From the NCBI GenBank assembly GCA_035551935.1, contig DASZMJ010000007.1, positions 1 to 8,470 of the forward strand: DNA of 8,470 bases. The letters are read 5' to 3'. The notes beneath the pieces are model-generated. The model did not search any database and was not told where the DNA came from. It was given only the letters and a program-made list of their open reading frames with translations. This stretch comes from DASZMJ01 sp035551935. Lineage in GTDB: Bacteria > Planctomycetota > Planctomycetia > Isosphaerales > Isosphaeraceae. How positions within the stretch are numbered: position 1 is the first letter of the stretch; every line of letters starts with the position of its first letter. Positions 7,833-8,470 of this stretch are shown here, one piece after another. Both the position numbers and the translations under genes were made by a program.

Positions 7833-8309
7833 ATGGTGAACATCCGGGATCTCTTCGACGACTCCAAGTGCTACCGGACGATCCGGCAGATGCGCCGGCC
7901 CGACGGCGTGACCTGCCCTCGATGCTCCTCGGAGTCGGTCATCAACAATGGCCGCGATGACACCGAGCCGGCGCGTCAACGCTACGAGTGCCGGGGCCGT
8001 CGCCGACGCTTCGATGACCTGACCGACACCATCTTCGCCGGCCACCATCAACCGCTGCGGACCCGGATCGCCTGCTTCTATCTCATGGGATTGAACCTGT
8101 CGGGATTGCAGATCGCCCAGGAGCTGGACATCAACAAGGACGATGCCCGGGCGATGATCCAACGGCTTCGCCAGGGGGTCGTCGAGCGTCGCCCTCCGGT
8201 CGTCCTGGAGGGGGCGGTCGAGTGCGACGAAGTCTATGTGGTGGCCGGACATAAGGGCCATCCCGAGGCCGTCAAAAAAACGGCCGGCCTCCCCGGCGGC
8301 GACGGCTGA
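7833..8309 (+). CDS. IS1595 (ISXO2-like) transposase, N-terminal part, frameshifted at an A7 run
   Basis: A 158-residue open frame. Its first 149 residues match an IS1595-type transposase. There is an N-terminal zinc ribbon (C28, C31, then YECRGRRRRFDDLTDTIF), a helical middle segment (TRIACFYLMGLNLSGLQIAQEL), and the start of the DDE-type catalytic domain, VECDEVYVVAGHKG (129-142), where D132 is the likely first catalytic Asp. After PEAVKK the frame enters TAGLPGGDG and stops, whereas family sequence continues in the -1 frame from 8279. The fourth zinc-ribbon cysteine is Arg here (R56, codon CGT at 7998-8000; the family has CxxC). The start ATG at 7833 gives the MVNIRDLFDD start usual for these transposases. 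On its own this product lacks most of the catalytic domain and cannot be an active transposase. The copy is either decaying or uses recoding. Confidence 0.85.
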   Translation: MVNIRDLFDDSKCYRTIRQMRRPDGVTCPRCSSESVINNGRDDTEPARQRYECRGRRRRFDDLTDTIFAGHHQPLRTRIACFYLMGLNLSGLQIAQELDINKDDARAMIQRLRQGVVERRPPVVLEGAVECDEVYVVAGHKGHPEAVKKTAGLPGGDG

Positions 8310-8470
8310 AGGGGGAGCGAGGGAGGGGGACCCTGGCCAAGGAGAAGCCGCCCATCTTCGGCATGATCCAGCGGGGCGGCGAGGTGGTGATCCGGATGCT
8401 GGAGAATGTCAAGCAGGTGACGATTGGCCCGTTGATCGAGCGGACGATCGCCAAGGGAACCTTGGTCTAC
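8279..8470 (+). pseudogene. IS1595 transposase, C-terminal part in the -1 frame (runs off window)
   Basis: From AAC at 8279 the -1 frame reads N, then 63 residues starting GRPPRRRRLKGERGRGTLAK and continuing through EKPPIFGMIQRGGEVVIRML to KGTLVY at the last base. This is the direct continuation of the catalytic domain begun in the upstream frame and has no stop codon inside the window. The conserved second catalytic Asp (usually in a TDEY-like motif right after KGTLVY) falls just beyond the edge. There is no obvious separate ribosome site or start codon at its beginning. It would therefore be made only by frameshifting at the A7 run or by transcript slippage; otherwise it is the tail of a broken gene. 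One extra A in the run would fuse the two parts perfectly. Confidence 0.8.

Larger units (their letters stand above)
7695..8470 (+). mobile_element. IS1595-family insertion sequence, left part (right end outside window)
   Basis: The transposase (7833 onward) is of the IS1595/ISXO2 type and is preceded by about 140 non-coding bases after the terminator-like hairpin of the DUF1549/DUF1553 gene. The left boundary given here is approximate. Terminal inverted repeats and the target duplication (8 bp in this family, as I recall) cannot be checked without the right end. Two lesions in the transposase suggest an ageing copy. Confidence 0.6.

Overview
This window most likely comes from a planctomycete, probably a high-GC member of the Isosphaeraceae type. 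The evidence is the very GC-rich sequence, the Tat-exported DUF1501 protein, and the long secreted PSCyt2(DUF1549)/PSD1(DUF1553) protein with cytochrome-like Cys/His motifs. These families are strongly expanded in Planctomycetes. The phylum call is inference from gene content. No rRNA or tRNA is present to confirm it.

Layout: every gene I can support is on the + strand. (1) 1-1767 is the 3' two thirds of clpC, the Hsp100/AAA+ unfoldase of the ClpCP protease. It is followed by a strong GC hairpin (1795-1829). (2) 1862-2436 is a compact type II toxin-antitoxin-like pair with overlapping genes: a RelE/ParE-type toxin first, then a Phd/YefM-like antitoxin. (3) 2437-2574 is a spacer with an AT-rich patch, TTGAG repeats and a possible promoter. 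(4) 2575-7667 is a three-gene set of exported proteins: a Tat-dependent DUF1501 protein, a secreted BNR/sialidase-like beta-propeller with a CxCC motif, and an 819-residue Big_2-like/cytochrome-like/DUF1549/DUF1553 protein. The two junctions inside this set each hold a different long perfect inverted repeat (3873-3934 and 5122-5182). Both look like interspersed palindromic repeats rather than genes. (5) A hairpin (7676-7693) closes the set. (6) 7833 to the window end is an IS1595 (ISXO2-like) transposase that is broken, or recoded, at a run of seven A. It also lacks one zinc-ribbon cysteine and runs off the window.

How the genes fit together: the three exported proteins probably form one functional unit at the cell surface or in the periplasm, but their biochemical role is not known. 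The DUF1501 and DUF1549/DUF1553 partnership is a recurring planctomycete theme, and the propeller between them is the less usual member. The toxin-antitoxin pair lies directly behind an AAA+ unfoldase gene. Such proteases commonly degrade antitoxins, but a functional link here is speculation.

I see no CRISPR array, phage module or recognisable defence island. The best leads for something undescribed are the three-gene exported set with its repeat-filled junctions, and the A7 frameshift in the transposase.
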